Below, in pieces: positions 24,356 to 33,336 of a stretch of 64,000 bases of DNA. Source of the DNA: Tumebacillus permanentifrigoris (GTDB lineage Bacteria > Bacillota > Bacilli > Tumebacillales > Tumebacillaceae); assembly GCF_003148565.1 (NCBI RefSeq), contig NZ_QGGL01000019.1:22158-86157 (forward strand), given 5' to 3'. The notes beneath the pieces are model-generated. The model searched no databases. It worked only from the letters and a program-made list of their open reading frames with translations, and was not told the origin of the DNA. Within the stretch, counting starts at the first letter, position 1. Each line of letters opens with the position of its first letter. The translations under genes were made by a program, and so were the position numbers.

Positions 24356-27300
24356 CTACTCCCGTTGTTGTGCCACCATCTCCCAATGGCAGACGACACG
24401 GTTTTTGCCATTGCGCTTGGCATAGGTCTCCGCTTGGTCGGCCTTCTCAATCAGGTCGAGCACGTCGACCGGATGGTCGAGATCGAAACTCGCGACGCCG
24501 ATTGAGGCGGTGATCTGGTAGCGGTTGCCCTCGATCGGGAGGGCGCGCAAGTTGTTCAAGATCCGTTCCGCGACAATCCGCGCAGCCGAACCGTTGGTGT
24601 TCGGCAGGATGACGACCATCTCTTCGCCGCCAAAGCGTCCGACGATGTCCACGTTGCGCACCGAACGTTGTAACGTCTGCGCCACCGCGCGCAACACGCG
24701 GTCGCCCTCGTTGTGCCCGAAGCGGTTGTTGACTTGCGAAAAGTCGTCCAAGTCGATCATCAGGAATGACAAGTCGATGCCATAGCGCTGAATCTTCGTA
24801 AATTCCTCATTGAGTCGCTTCTGGAAGTAATTGCGTTGGTACAGCCCGGTCAGGTTGTCGGTGATCATCACTTCGTAGAGGATCGAGTTCTCCACGTTGG
24901 AAGAGACGAGTTGAGCAAGCGATGTGATGAAACGCTTGTCACGGATCGTGAAAGGCGTCTGCAACGACATTTTCTCCAACACCATGATCGCGATGACTTG
25001 CTGATCATGCGAGTACACGGGGATGCCGTACAAGTAAGACGTCGTGCCTTCCATCTCCACCGGACGCTCCACCTCGATGACGCTCTGGAAGACCTTCTCC
25101 ACTTCACTGCCTTCAAGATACGGGGTCTCCTGCAACTGTTCGTTCAGGTGGATGCGCTCAATGCGCTCCTCGTTGATCTTGATGCTCAGGTGAATCTGAT
25201 CGAGCAGGAGGTTTTCGAACACGACTGCTGCCAAGTTTTCGCAGACCGTCTTGACCATGATCGAGGAGGAGACGCGACGGATCGCATCTAGCAGAATCTC
25301 GTTGTCGGTCAAGGTGTCGATCATCTCCTGCCGCTCCTTGACGATCGCACGCGCCCAGTCCTTCAAGCGCGCGCCGCCATCGGCGATCCTGACGCCCGCA
25401 CGCGGGTCCATCCCTTGTACATCGCCCAACATCCTATCGGTGATCCCATCGGCCGCCCGCACCATCTCCATGTTGGTCTGGCTCATGTAACGGTCGATCG
25501 CCGCGAGTCGCCCCTGTTGGTTGAGCTTGCGGAACCACATCAACGCTCGCTTGTAGTTCAGGTTGGCCTGCACGAACTGATGTGTCAGTTGGTACAGTCG
25601 GCCGAGGTAGAAGTGTGCCTTCGCGAGGAACCCGACATACCCGGTGTTGTGAATCAACTGCTGGACTTGCGTGCCGAGCTCCAAGCCATCATGCCAGCGA
25701 CCCGCCTGCAACATCGCTTCAAGCAACAGCAAGTAGCGCTTGATGCGGACTTCGTTGGGCACGCCCGTCTCTTCGACGAGCGGCAGGAACACATCGATGA
25801 CTTCCTGGTACTGCCGGTAGACGATCTGGTACTTCGCCCGCAGGAACTGCAGTTCCGACTCGAACTTGCGCGCTTCGCAGATGTGCTGGATCAGCGGCCA
25901 CAGCCGATCGATCCGACGCTTGTTCCCTTGCTCACAGTAGATTTGAAAACGGAACAACCAAGCGGTGTCGCGCATCTTTTGCTGGCCGTTGCGCTTGGCG
26001 ACGACGGTCATTTTGTTGATGACCTGTTCGGCCTTCTCATAATCCTCGATGAACATGAAGTGCTCGATCTCATTTTGCAACAGATAGGTGTCGTCACCTT
26101 TGTTGACCGCAATGCCCGTCTCGCGCGCTTTTTCGATGTAGCGGTGCGAATGGTACATGTCGCCGAGCATGCGATAGATCTCAATCAGGTTGATATACGC
26201 GATCGCTTCCTTTGACTTGTCGCTGAGGTCAGCGGCGAGACTTGCCGATTGCAAGTAGTAATCCTTCGCCTTCAGCGGGTCGGTCTCTTGGAAGCCGATC
26301 GCCATGCAATTGTAGATGCCGACCAGCAAGGCTCGGAAATTGTGGTGCTCCGCGAGCGTCGCCGCTTCGTGCAGATAGCGGGCGCGATGCTCCCACGGAA
26401 TGCCTGGCACGTAGGTCAGCAACACTTGCAAGTTGTACAGCCACGAGATGTAATCCTTGACCCGCATCTCTTCACGCAACACCGAGCCATTGCGCTGCTG
26501 GTACTCCTCCAGATCGCGGATGTAGGAGTAATTGCCCTCCGTCTCGATATAATACATGCCGAGAATGACCATCAGCGATTGCTGAACTTTATGCTGCAAC
26601 TTGCCTTCGCGGATCAGTTGCTCCATCAGGGCGACGTAGGGCTCCACGCGGTGGAACATCCCGATGTTGATCCGACTGATCGTCATGTTGATGAGACTGC
26701 GCACGTTGCCCGTGTTTTCGTAGAGCTCTTGGTAGACGTCACTCGCTTCCTCAAGCGATCCTGAGAGCTTCAGAAGCTTGGCGCGGTAATTATAAAATGC
26801 ATTCGGGCAGGTACGCCCTGGCAAGTGCACATATAACTCCAGCGCCTTGCGAATCTGCGTCTCCGAATCGAGCAACAGGTTCCGGCGGAAACTGCGACGG
26901 GCGCCTTGGATATAGTGCGCAATCGCACGCCTCCACTCCCTCCCGCACTCGAGTTGGTACGCGATCTCCATGAATTCCAGCGAGTTCACATCGAGCAGAC
27001 AGTGCCCGAGCGCGTGATGCATCTCCCGGCGCTCCCCCTCTGGGATCGCTTCGTAGAGGTGTTGCTTGACGTTCGCTGAAGGGAACCGATAATAGTTGTG
27101 CGTCTGAAGCAGCAGACCTTGTTCCGCGAGTTGATACAGAATCTGCGTCAACTCCTGCGCCGAGCCGATCTCGGCGGCCTTGGCCGCTGCTTCGACGACA
27201 AATGCCCCTTTGAACAACGTCAGCACGCGGCAGACCTTTTTGGCCTGATCTGGTAACGCTTCCAGACGGTAAAGGATCAGACTTTCCATCGATTCCGGGA

Positions 27301-28984
27301 TGTTCAGATCTTCAATCGTAGGCACATCCATATGCCACACGTAGCGCTGCAAGTAGATCTGGCGCGTGTCGACCAAGTACTCGACCAATTGCAGAGCCTG
27401 TCCTAACGTATCATTCGAGTGGTGATTCAACCATTCGATAAATTGATCACTGAGGAAGTCGGTGTCCCCGAATCTCGACGCCACACACTCTCGCAATTGG
27501 TGCACCGGCAGATTGCTCAAGTGCATCCGTTCTTGGAACAGCTCCCCGAGCAACAACGACGTGTCTTCCGCGACCCCGATGATGCCAAACATCAACTGCT
27601 CGTTGCTGAGCAGTTTTTTGAAAAACTGCACCGTCTCGTAGTCCAGGCGATGCACATCGTACAACTCCAGCACGAACGGCTCAGCAGTGACCTCGATGAC
27701 CTGTGTGAAAAACTCCAACAACAGCGCATCCGGTTCCAGACGATCCCCTTCCGCTAAGCCAGCTCCGCGCACAGCCAACTCCTCATCCGTATCTGCATTC
27801 AACATATCGCGGTACTCAAAAGCGATCCGTGAAATGATTTTGGAAAGCGGGCGCACGTACTGTTGCCCGACGCGCTCCAGCTTGGGAACCCCAAAGCAGA
27901 TCATCAACAGGCGGCAGGTCAGGTCCTCAATCGTTGCGCCGGCGACATCGCTGCAGACGACCGAAACCCCGGAGACATTGAACATGTAGCGCCCCGAGAC
28001 TTCGTAGATCAATCGTTTCCGTCCGATGCCTTGTCGACCGGTGATCAGGAGCGAGCTGCGCCCCCCCTGCACCTGGCGCTCGTAGAACAGCGACAACTGC
28101 GCGACCTCTTCGATCCGACCGGTGAATTCCGGCGAGAACAAGTGTTCCGAACCATACGTCTCTGACTCCTGTTGCTCTGCGATCTCGTGGCGTCCGAGGG
28201 TGCGTGTCAATTCCTCGATGATCTGCCCAATCCATTGAAAACGCTTGGTCGGGCGTTGGTTGATCATCTTGAGCACCATGCGGTCGAGTTGTGGCGGGAT
28301 GTGTTGATTGAAGCGAGATGGCGGGTACAGCGTACCTTCCTCATACGAGAACGGATACGTATCGGTCAAAACGTAGTAGAACAGCACACCGAGGTTGTAG
28401 ATATCTGTGCGTGCGTCAAATGGGCTCATCGTCATCAATTCCGGGGCGAAAAACTCCAAGGACTCTGAGGAGCCAGAGGCGTTGTACAGCGACAACGGTT
28501 GATCTGTCAACATCGTCATCAATCGGACGTTGCCATCCGGCATCACCCAGACATGCTCTGGCACGATTGCCCCGTGCCACATCGTGCGGTTGTGCAACAG
28601 CGACACCGCATCGCAGAGTCGCTTGAAAACTTCGATCATCGTCGGCAGAGATTCCCCATCCAGAAAGTGAAGCAGCGGGCGTGCGCCCAACGGAACATCA
28701 TAGACGACAGAACTGCCGTCGGGTCCGCTGAACACATCGGCGATCTTCAACATTGGCAACGCCGGATCTTGCTGGAACAGATTCGCCCGCAATTCAATCT
28801 GCTCATGACCAATAAACGAAACCAAGTGTGCAGGAAGTCTCAAAATCTGCACGGCACGTCCCGTCTCCTCGTCAAACCCCCGGTACAGATCTCCAAAGTA
28901 ACTGCTGCCGGAGAGCTTGTCGACGACGGTGTAACGAGACTCTGCAACTGTGGCCTTCCGCTCTGTCATGAAAATCACATCCAT
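24356..28984 (-). CDS. Giant pseudokinase-ATPase-TPR-GAF-diguanylate cyclase (1542 aa)
   Basis: One polypeptide with five parts. Residues about 16-280: Ser/Thr-kinase-like domain keeping APE (FAPEL) and DIYNLG, but the catalytic loop is WHGAIVPEH, lacking the HRD Asp, so a pseudokinase. About 288-560: STAND/MalT-like ATPase with a degenerate Walker A (GRQGIGRKR). About 600-1160: helical TPR-like repeats. About 1200-1360: GAF domain. About 1375-1540: GGDEF domain with GGEEM at 1452-1456 and an RxxD product-inhibition site at 1443-1446. The cyclase therefore looks active and feedback-controlled. The front modules probably sense an unknown signal. Start at 28984 behind CGGAGA; an ATG 5 codons in is an alternative. 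Confidence 0.9.
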   Translation of the reverse strand: MDVIFMTERKATVAESRYTVVDKLSGSSYFGDLYRGFDEETGRAVQILRLPAHLVSFIGHEQIELRANLFQQDPALPMLKIADVFSGPDGSSVVYDVPLGARPLLHFLDGESLPTMIEVFKRLCDAVSLLHNRTMWHGAIVPEHVWVMPDGNVRLMTMLTDQPLSLYNASGSSESLEFFAPELMTMSPFDARTDIYNLGVLFYYVLTDTYPFSYEEGTLYPPSRFNQHIPPQLDRMVLKMINQRPTKRFQWIGQIIEELTRTLGRHEIAEQQESETYGSEHLFSPEFTGRIEEVAQLSLFYERQVQGGRSSLLITGRQGIGRKRLIYEVSGRYMFNVSGVSVVCSDVAGATIEDLTCRLLMICFGVPKLERVGQQYVRPLSKIISRIAFEYRDMLNADTDEELAVRGAGLAEGDRLEPDALLLEFFTQVIEVTAEPFVLELYDVHRLDYETVQFFKKLLSNEQLMFGIIGVAEDTSLLLGELFQERMHLSNLPVHQLRECVASRFGDTDFLSDQFIEWLNHHSNDTLGQALQLVEYLVDTRQIYLQRYVWHMDVPTIEDLNIPESMESLILYRLEALPDQAKKVCRVLTLFKGAFVVEAAAKAAEIGSAQELTQILYQLAEQGLLLQTHNYYRFPSANVKQHLYEAIPEGERREMHHALGHCLLDVNSLEFMEIAYQLECGREWRRAIAHYIQGARRSFRRNLLLDSETQIRKALELYVHLPGRTCPNAFYNYRAKLLKLSGSLEEASDVYQELYENTGNVRSLINMTISRINIGMFHRVEPYVALMEQLIREGKLQHKVQQSLMVILGMYYIETEGNYSYIRDLEEYQQRNGSVLREEMRVKDYISWLYNLQVLLTYVPGIPWEHRARYLHEAATLAEHHNFRALLVGIYNCMAIGFQETDPLKAKDYYLQSASLAADLSDKSKEAIAYINLIEIYRMLGDMYHSHRYIEKARETGIAVNKGDDTYLLQNEIEHFMFIEDYEKAEQVINKMTVVAKRNGQQKMRDTAWLFRFQIYCEQGNKRRIDRLWPLIQHICEARKFESELQFLRAKYQIVYRQYQEVIDVFLPLVEETGVPNEVRIKRYLLLLEAMLQAGRWHDGLELGTQVQQLIHNTGYVGFLAKAHFYLGRLYQLTHQFVQANLNYKRALMWFRKLNQQGRLAAIDRYMSQTNMEMVRAADGITDRMLGDVQGMDPRAGVRIADGGARLKDWARAIVKERQEMIDTLTDNEILLDAIRRVSSSIMVKTVCENLAAVVFENLLLDQIHLSIKINEERIERIHLNEQLQETPYLEGSEVEKVFQSVIEVERPVEMEGTTSYLYGIPVYSHDQQVIAIMVLEKMSLQTPFTIRDKRFITSLAQLVSSNVENSILYEVMITDNLTGLYQRNYFQKRLNEEFTKIQRYGIDLSFLMIDLDDFSQVNNRFGHNEGDRVLRAVAQTLQRSVRNVDIVGRFGGEEMVVILPNTNGSAARIVAERILNNLRALPIEGNRYQITASIGVASFDLDHPVDVLDLIEKADQAETYAKRNGKNRVVCHWEMVAQQRE

Positions 28985-29212
28985 TCTCCGATACAGTCTA
29001 TCTCTCTAAATCTTAACACAAAGATTAATAAAAGTCATATAGACGAACGTATATCTTACAGCAGAAATTCGCAATCGAGTGATTTTTCTAATTCCTGACC
29101 TGAAAATGGCTAACTGTACGAAAATGGACACAAGTTACCAAAAAATCAAGTGTACGGTTTTTAGATTCGACATGGTAAAATAGTTGAGTACAGATTGGAA
29201 GGAGTGTGAGCA

Positions 29213-29563
29213 ATGAGTTTTCGTGGTATCATCATCGTCCTCAGCCTGTTTGTTCTGGGCATTGCGTTCAGCGGCTTTGCTTCTTACTCGCAGACGATCG
29301 TAACCCCGCACAGTGAGGTCACCATCGACGGCAAGAAGCTGGCACAACAAAACTGCGCATCTTGCCACGGCAAAGACCTCAAAGGCGACGCCGGCCCGAA
29401 CCTTCACGAGAAGGGTGCACTGCTGACCGAAGAGACCATCGCACAGATCATTCACGATGGCGTCAACGGCAAAATGCCTCCGATGGGCGGCGGCGGCCTG
29501 AAGAACGACAAAGAAGTCGCAGCTGTCGCGAAATACATCACCAGCCTTGGTGAATCGAAGTAA
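29213..29563 (+). CDS. Membrane-anchored cytochrome c
   Basis: 116 residues: N-terminal uncleaved-looking signal anchor (residues 5-27), then a class I cytochrome c domain with heme motif CASCH near residue 48 and the axial Met in GKMPPMGGGG near 88. The size and layout match the small CccA/CccB-type membrane c-cytochromes of Bacillales that pass electrons outside the membrane. ATG at 29213 with GGAAGGAG. Divergent from the large GGDEF gene and followed by a terminator, so monocistronic. Confidence 0.92.
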   Translation: MSFRGIIIVLSLFVLGIAFSGFASYSQTIVTPHSEVTIDGKKLAQQNCASCHGKDLKGDAGPNLHEKGALLTEETIAQIIHDGVNGKMPPMGGGGLKNDKEVAAVAKYITSLGESK

Positions 29564-29573
29564 ATCTTCCACC

Positions 29574-29616
29574 AAAAAGGGTTCGGGCCAACGAAGTTGG
29601 CCCGAACCCTTTTTTA
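29574..29616 (+). terminator. Intrinsic terminator of the cytochrome c gene
   Basis: Perfect stem AAAAAGGGTTCGGGCCAAC/GTTGGCCCGAACCCTTTTT with a 3-nt loop and T6. Confidence 0.92.
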
Positions 29617-29893
29617 TCTAGTATCGAATTAGAAAAGGGACTGTCCAGTGCGGACGATCCCTTTTCCGTAAGGTATGTTGGAATGTCGTAGTCAGGTACG
29701 TTGCTGCGGCTTTTTAGTCATAATATTTGTAGGAAAAGCCTCCCGACCCCGGTTTTATGTAGGGGTTCTCTAGTGGGCGGTGAGTATTAATACTAGTCAG
29801 CCAGACGTGATTAGTTACTTAATCCCCCGCTCCATTTCTAATTCTAGACCGTATGAACGGAAATGTAAATAGGCAATTCGCATCGGGCTACTA
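29617..29893. other. Gene-poor interval with hairpin and possible gene remnant
   Basis: No convincing gene. At 29632-29668 there is a long imperfect hairpin (GAAAAGGGACTGTCC against GGACGATCCCTTTTC) without a T-run. On the minus strand a short open stretch ends in ENPYIKPGSGGFSYKYYD and a stop at about 29718-29720, but it has no start codon or ribosome site and is closed by a stop about 35 codons upstream. It could be the 3' remnant of a lost gene. Confidence 0.35.
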
Positions 29894-29925
29894 TAAAAAA
29901 AACCGCCATTTACGAATAGGCGGTC
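29894..29925 (-). terminator. Terminator downstream of cheR
   Basis: ACCGCC/GGCGGT stem with an 11-nt loop followed by eight T on the minus strand, 40 nt after the cheR stop. Confidence 0.75.
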
Positions 29926-29965
29926 TGTACATAGGACAAGTGTCTCCATTCATATAAGTAGGGTG

Positions 29966-30748
29966 CTACTGGCGTTGGTAAAAGAACGTGTCATACGTAG
30001 CAAATCGGAACGATTGCGGGGAGAAGATCTGCTCCGTCGAGCCGACAAACAACACACCGCCAGGCTTCAAGGCATTGGAAAACTTGGTGTAGAGCAAGTC
30101 TTTCGCCTGCTCGGTGAAATAGATGATCACGTTGCGGCAGACGATCAAGTCAAAATCACTCTCGAACGGCTCCTCCAGCAAGTTGTGCTTTTTGAACGTG
30201 ACGCACTTCTTCACATCCTCAGAGATCGCATACTGTTGATTGTCAAGAGGCTTAAAGTATTTAGATACATAGGCCGGTGGTACAAATTGCAGGGAGCGTT
30301 GGTGGTACACACCCTTTTTCGCACGAGCGATCGCACCGTCGTCGATGTCAGATGCGAGCACTTTGATCTCGGAGAACGGCAAGTATTGGTTCAGGATCAT
30401 CGCGATCGTATACGGTTCCTCGCCGGTCGAACAAGCGGCGCTCCAGACTTTGATCTTTTTGTTTTTCTTCAGGACTTCTGGTACCAAACGTTGCTCGACC
30501 ACTTCCCAGCGGTTCGGGTTGCGGAAAAACTCGGATACGTTGATCGTCATGCGGTCCAAGAACTCGTGGAACAAGTTCTGGTCTTTTTGTAGCGCCTCAA
30601 AATACGGTTTGAAGTCTTGGAACCCTTGCTTATCGCGCAGCGCAGTCAGACGACGCTCCATCTGTGGGCGTTTGTATTTCTTGAGATCGATGTTCGTGTA
30701 TTTGTAGATGTTCTCCATAAAGAGATCGAATTCGTTTCCTACAGCCAT
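29966..30748 (-). CDS. cheR: Chemotaxis protein methyltransferase CheR
   Basis: SAM-dependent methylation of glutamates on chemoreceptors. 260 residues from the ATG at 30748, which has AAGGGGG upstream; the frame opens 9 codons earlier without a better site. Helical N-terminal domain (DLKKYKRPQMERRLTALR), then the SAM-binding domain with VWSAACSTGEEPYTIAM near residue 110, ASDID and CRNVIIYF. In B. subtilis cheR sits between ndk and aroF. Here it is near ndk (31.8 kb) but separated from aroC by about 13 kb of inserted genes. Confidence 0.96.
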   Translation of the reverse strand: MAVGNEFDLFMENIYKYTNIDLKKYKRPQMERRLTALRDKQGFQDFKPYFEALQKDQNLFHEFLDRMTINVSEFFRNPNRWEVVEQRLVPEVLKKNKKIKVWSAACSTGEEPYTIAMILNQYLPFSEIKVLASDIDDGAIARAKKGVYHQRSLQFVPPAYVSKYFKPLDNQQYAISEDVKKCVTFKKHNLLEEPFESDFDLIVCRNVIIYFTEQAKDLLYTKFSNALKPGGVLFVGSTEQIFSPQSFRFATYDTFFYQRQ

Positions 30749-30841
30749 GTCCCATCCCCCTTGCTTTCCAAGCACATGTTGATGTCTGCTAGTATTCGCC
30801 CTGTTTGTCGAATTTTCCTGCTGAGGGAGATGACAGCTTCT

Positions 30842-31753
30842 ATGAAAATAGGTTTAGCGCTCAGTGGTGGCACGTTGCGCGGCGCGGCGCATGTCGGCGT
30901 GTTGGAAGTTTTGCATGAAGCGGGCATCAAACCAGACATGATCGCCGGCTCCAGCGCCGGCAGCGTGATCGCCGCACTCTACGCGCATGGACTCTCGCCA
31001 CAGACCCTGCGAAGAGTCGCGACCTCCTTCCCCGGCCGCCAGCTGGTTGACTGGTCGACGAGCTTCTGGGGGGCGGTGCGCTTCCTCAGCGTGTTGCCGC
31101 TCTATCTGTTCGGCTGGTACCGGGACCTCACACGCCTGATGCCGACCGGTTTCATCCGCGGCGTCCATTTCGAGCGCTACCTCACGCGCCTCTACGGGCT
31201 CCCACCGTCGCACAAGCCGATCCCGCTGTTCGTCACCTCCGTCGACCTCTACAGCACAGAGGCGGTGGTATTTACGGACGGCTGGCACCCTCGCAGCACG
31301 TATGAACTGCCCCGAACCGTGTTCCACGACATGGGCGACGACATCGAGCGCAAAGCCGCCTGTGTGCGCGCCTCCTGCTCGATGCCAGGCGTGTTCACCC
31401 CGCGCACGATCAACGACCGCACGCTGATCGACGGCGCAGTCCGCACGAACATCCCGGCAGACCTGCTGTTTGAAGCAGGTTGTGACAAAGTGATCGTCGT
31501 GGACCTCCTGAACGCCGAGATGAAGCACGGGACGGTGAACACTTTTTTCGATGTGTTCATGCGCAGCTGGGACATCCTGCTCTCCGAAGTGACGGCGCTG
31601 CAACTGCACAACGACAAACTTTTCGCCATATCCCCTGTCATCCACGACATAGGCTGGACCTCATTTGACAAAATCGAGGATTGCATCGAAGCGGGGCGTC
31701 ACGCGACGTTAGAGGCGCTGCCGAGAATCAAGGAATACCTGCAACAACAATAA
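30842..31753 (+). CDS. Patatin-like phospholipase family protein
   Basis: 303-residue serine acyl hydrolase of the bacterial patatin/RssA type. Oxyanion loop SGGTLRGAAHVG near residue 8, nucleophile elbow GSSAGS near 39, and the catalytic Asp in IDGAVRTNIPAD near 200 complete the Ser-Asp dyad. ATG at 30842; GAGGGAG lies 12 nt upstream, slightly far, and an ATG four codons upstream directly abuts it. Divergent from cheR. The substrate is unknown; RssA-like proteins act on membrane lipids. Confidence 0.92.
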   Translation: MKIGLALSGGTLRGAAHVGVLEVLHEAGIKPDMIAGSSAGSVIAALYAHGLSPQTLRRVATSFPGRQLVDWSTSFWGAVRFLSVLPLYLFGWYRDLTRLMPTGFIRGVHFERYLTRLYGLPPSHKPIPLFVTSVDLYSTEAVVFTDGWHPRSTYELPRTVFHDMGDDIERKAACVRASCSMPGVFTPRTINDRTLIDGAVRTNIPADLLFEAGCDKVIVVDLLNAEMKHGTVNTFFDVFMRSWDILLSEVTALQLHNDKLFAISPVIHDIGWTSFDKIEDCIEAGRHATLEALPRIKEYLQQQ

Positions 31754-31789
31754 AAAGCCTGCTTCCCATGAGGGGAGCAGGCTTTTTTT
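31752..31789. terminator. Convergent intrinsic terminator
   Basis: AAAAAGCCTGCTTCCC/GGGGAGCAGGCTTTTTTT between the patatin gene and ndk, usable from both sides. Confidence 0.88.
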
Positions 31790-31804
31790 ATCGTGCGAAG
31801 TGGA

Positions 31805-32251
31805 TTAGATCCACTTGTTGATCGCTTTGTCGTAGGAGAGGGTTTCGCCATCAAACCAGAGGCCGATTTCACGCTCTGCGCTTTCCGGGGAGTCCGAACC
31901 GTGGATGATGTTCATACCCATCGAGATCGCGTAGTCGTTGCGGATGGTGCCCGGTACAGCTGCTGCCGGGTTGGTAGCGCCCATCATCGCACGAGCGGTG
32001 GAGATGACGTTATCGCCTTCCCATACCATGCCGAATACCGGGGAAGAGGAGATGAACTCGGTCAGTTCGCCAAAGAACGGCTTGTCAGACAGATCTGCGT
32101 AGTGGGACTTCGCGAGGTCTTCGGAAACTTGGATCAGTTTCGCGTTGATCAGCTTGAAGCCTTTTTTCTCGAAACGGGAAACGATTTCACCGATCAGACC
32201 GCGTTGTACGCCATCCGGTTTTACCATGAGGAAAGTTCTTTCAACTGCCAT
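31805..32251 (-). CDS. ndk: Nucleoside diphosphate kinase
   Basis: Transfers the gamma-phosphate between NTPs and NDPs through phospho-His. 148 residues from the ATG at 32251, with AAGGAG 11 nt upstream; a GTG four codons earlier lies too close to that site. [15 protein letters not shown] at the N-terminus and the catalytic [16 protein letters not shown] (phospho-His) near residue 115 are intact. Follows hepT as in B. subtilis, but a terminator intervenes. Confidence 0.97.
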   Translation of the reverse strand: MAVERTFLMVKPDGVQRGLIGEIVSRFEKKGFKLINAKLIQVSEDLAKSHYADLSDKPFFGELTEFISSSPVFGMVWEGDNVISTARAMMGATNPAAAVPGTIRNDYAISMGMNIIHGSDSPESAEREIGLWFDGETLSYDKAINKWI

Positions 32252-32340
32252 TGGGTTAAACACTCCTTCGTTATGTACATCTTGTTACAATCCTTGTCCA
32301 TTTTACCAAGTGAGCCCACCAGAAGCAAGTCACGATCTGT

Positions 32341-32370
32341 AAAAAACGCGACCACCGCTTAGTGGTCGCG
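32341..32370 (-). terminator. Terminator overlapping the hepT stop
   Basis: Perfect CGCGACCAC/GTGGTCGCG stem with TTTTTT after it on the minus strand. The upstream arm encodes the last codons of hepT. Ends the hepS-to-hepT operon. Confidence 0.9.
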
Positions 32371-33324
32371 TTCGTTGATGAAATGGGCAATCGCCGTCAA
32401 CTGGCGGGTCGCCTCGATCTGCGGCAGGCCCTCCAGCGCGCGAAGGCACTTTTCCATGTAGCGATCAGCGAGCTGGCGAGCATACTCCAGCCCCCCCGAT
32501 GCCTTTACGATGCGGATCGCTTCGACCGCTTGCGCCTCGGTCATGTCGCGATGAATGTGGGCGCGCAACACATCGCGCTCAGGCGAGTGCTCCAGCGCAT
32601 ACAGCACCGGCAACGTCAAGTTGCCTTGGCGCAGGTCATTGCCGACCGGTTTGCCCAATTTCTTGGATGTTGCGGTCAGATCGAGGATATCATCGATGAT
32701 CTGGAACGCCATCCCGGCAAAGTACCCATAGCGCTCCAAGGCCCGCGTCGTCTCCGCTTTGCAATCCGCCACAATCGCGCCAAGCGTCGTGGAGACGGCC
32801 AGCAGGAGCGCGGTCTTGCGCTTGATCCGACGCAGGTACACCCTCAGGTTCTGATCGACGTTGTAAAAATCGCGGATCTGTTCGATCTCGCCTTCAACAA
32901 TGCTGACAATCGACTTGGAAAGAAGTTGATGGAATTGTACGTTCGGCAGTTCCGAAATTAAAACCAAGGCGCGGGCGAGGATAAAATCGCCCGTGTACAT
33001 CGCCATCCGGTTCCCCCATTCAGCCTTCACCGTCGGGGTTCCCCGCCGCAACGCAGCATCGTCGATGACATCGTCATGCACAAGTGTCGCCGAATGGATC
33101 AGTTCGAGTGCAGTTGCGACCTTCGTCAGTCGATCGACATCATAATTCCCAAACTTGCCAGCGAGCAGGACAAAAATGGGGCGTATTCGCTTCCCTCCCG
33201 CCTTCAACAAGTGGGTGGACGCTTTTTTGAGATTGCGTTGCGGTGTGTGCACCTCATCATGCAACCGCCGTTCCACAACATCAATATCCGATTTGAGCGA
33301 GAAATAGATGTCCATCAACTTCAT
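32359..33324 (-). CDS. hepT: Heptaprenyl diphosphate synthase component II
   Basis: Catalytic subunit that elongates farnesyl diphosphate with isopentenyl diphosphate to the C35 side chain of menaquinone. 321 residues with both Asp-rich motifs, LVHDDVIDDA (first, near residue 82) and IIDDILDLTAT (second, near 208), plus GGKRIRP. The ATG at 33324 has AAGGTGG 7 nt upstream; a TTG one codon earlier is the other possible start. It needs the HepS subunit encoded at the head of this operon. Last gene of the operon, 12 nt after mqnC. Confidence 0.95.
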   Translation of the reverse strand: MKLMDIYFSLKSDIDVVERRLHDEVHTPQRNLKKASTHLLKAGGKRIRPIFVLLAGKFGNYDVDRLTKVATALELIHSATLVHDDVIDDAALRRGTPTVKAEWGNRMAMYTGDFILARALVLISELPNVQFHQLLSKSIVSIVEGEIEQIRDFYNVDQNLRVYLRRIKRKTALLLAVSTTLGAIVADCKAETTRALERYGYFAGMAFQIIDDILDLTATSKKLGKPVGNDLRQGNLTLPVLYALEHSPERDVLRAHIHRDMTEAQAVEAIRIVKASGGLEYARQLADRYMEKCLRALEGLPQIEATRQLTAIAHFINERDH

Positions 33325-33336
33325 CAAAAATCCACC

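Noticed and set aside
30748..30841. Shared operator between cheR and the patatin gene
   Set aside because: The 93-nt divergent interval shows no clear inverted repeat or known box.
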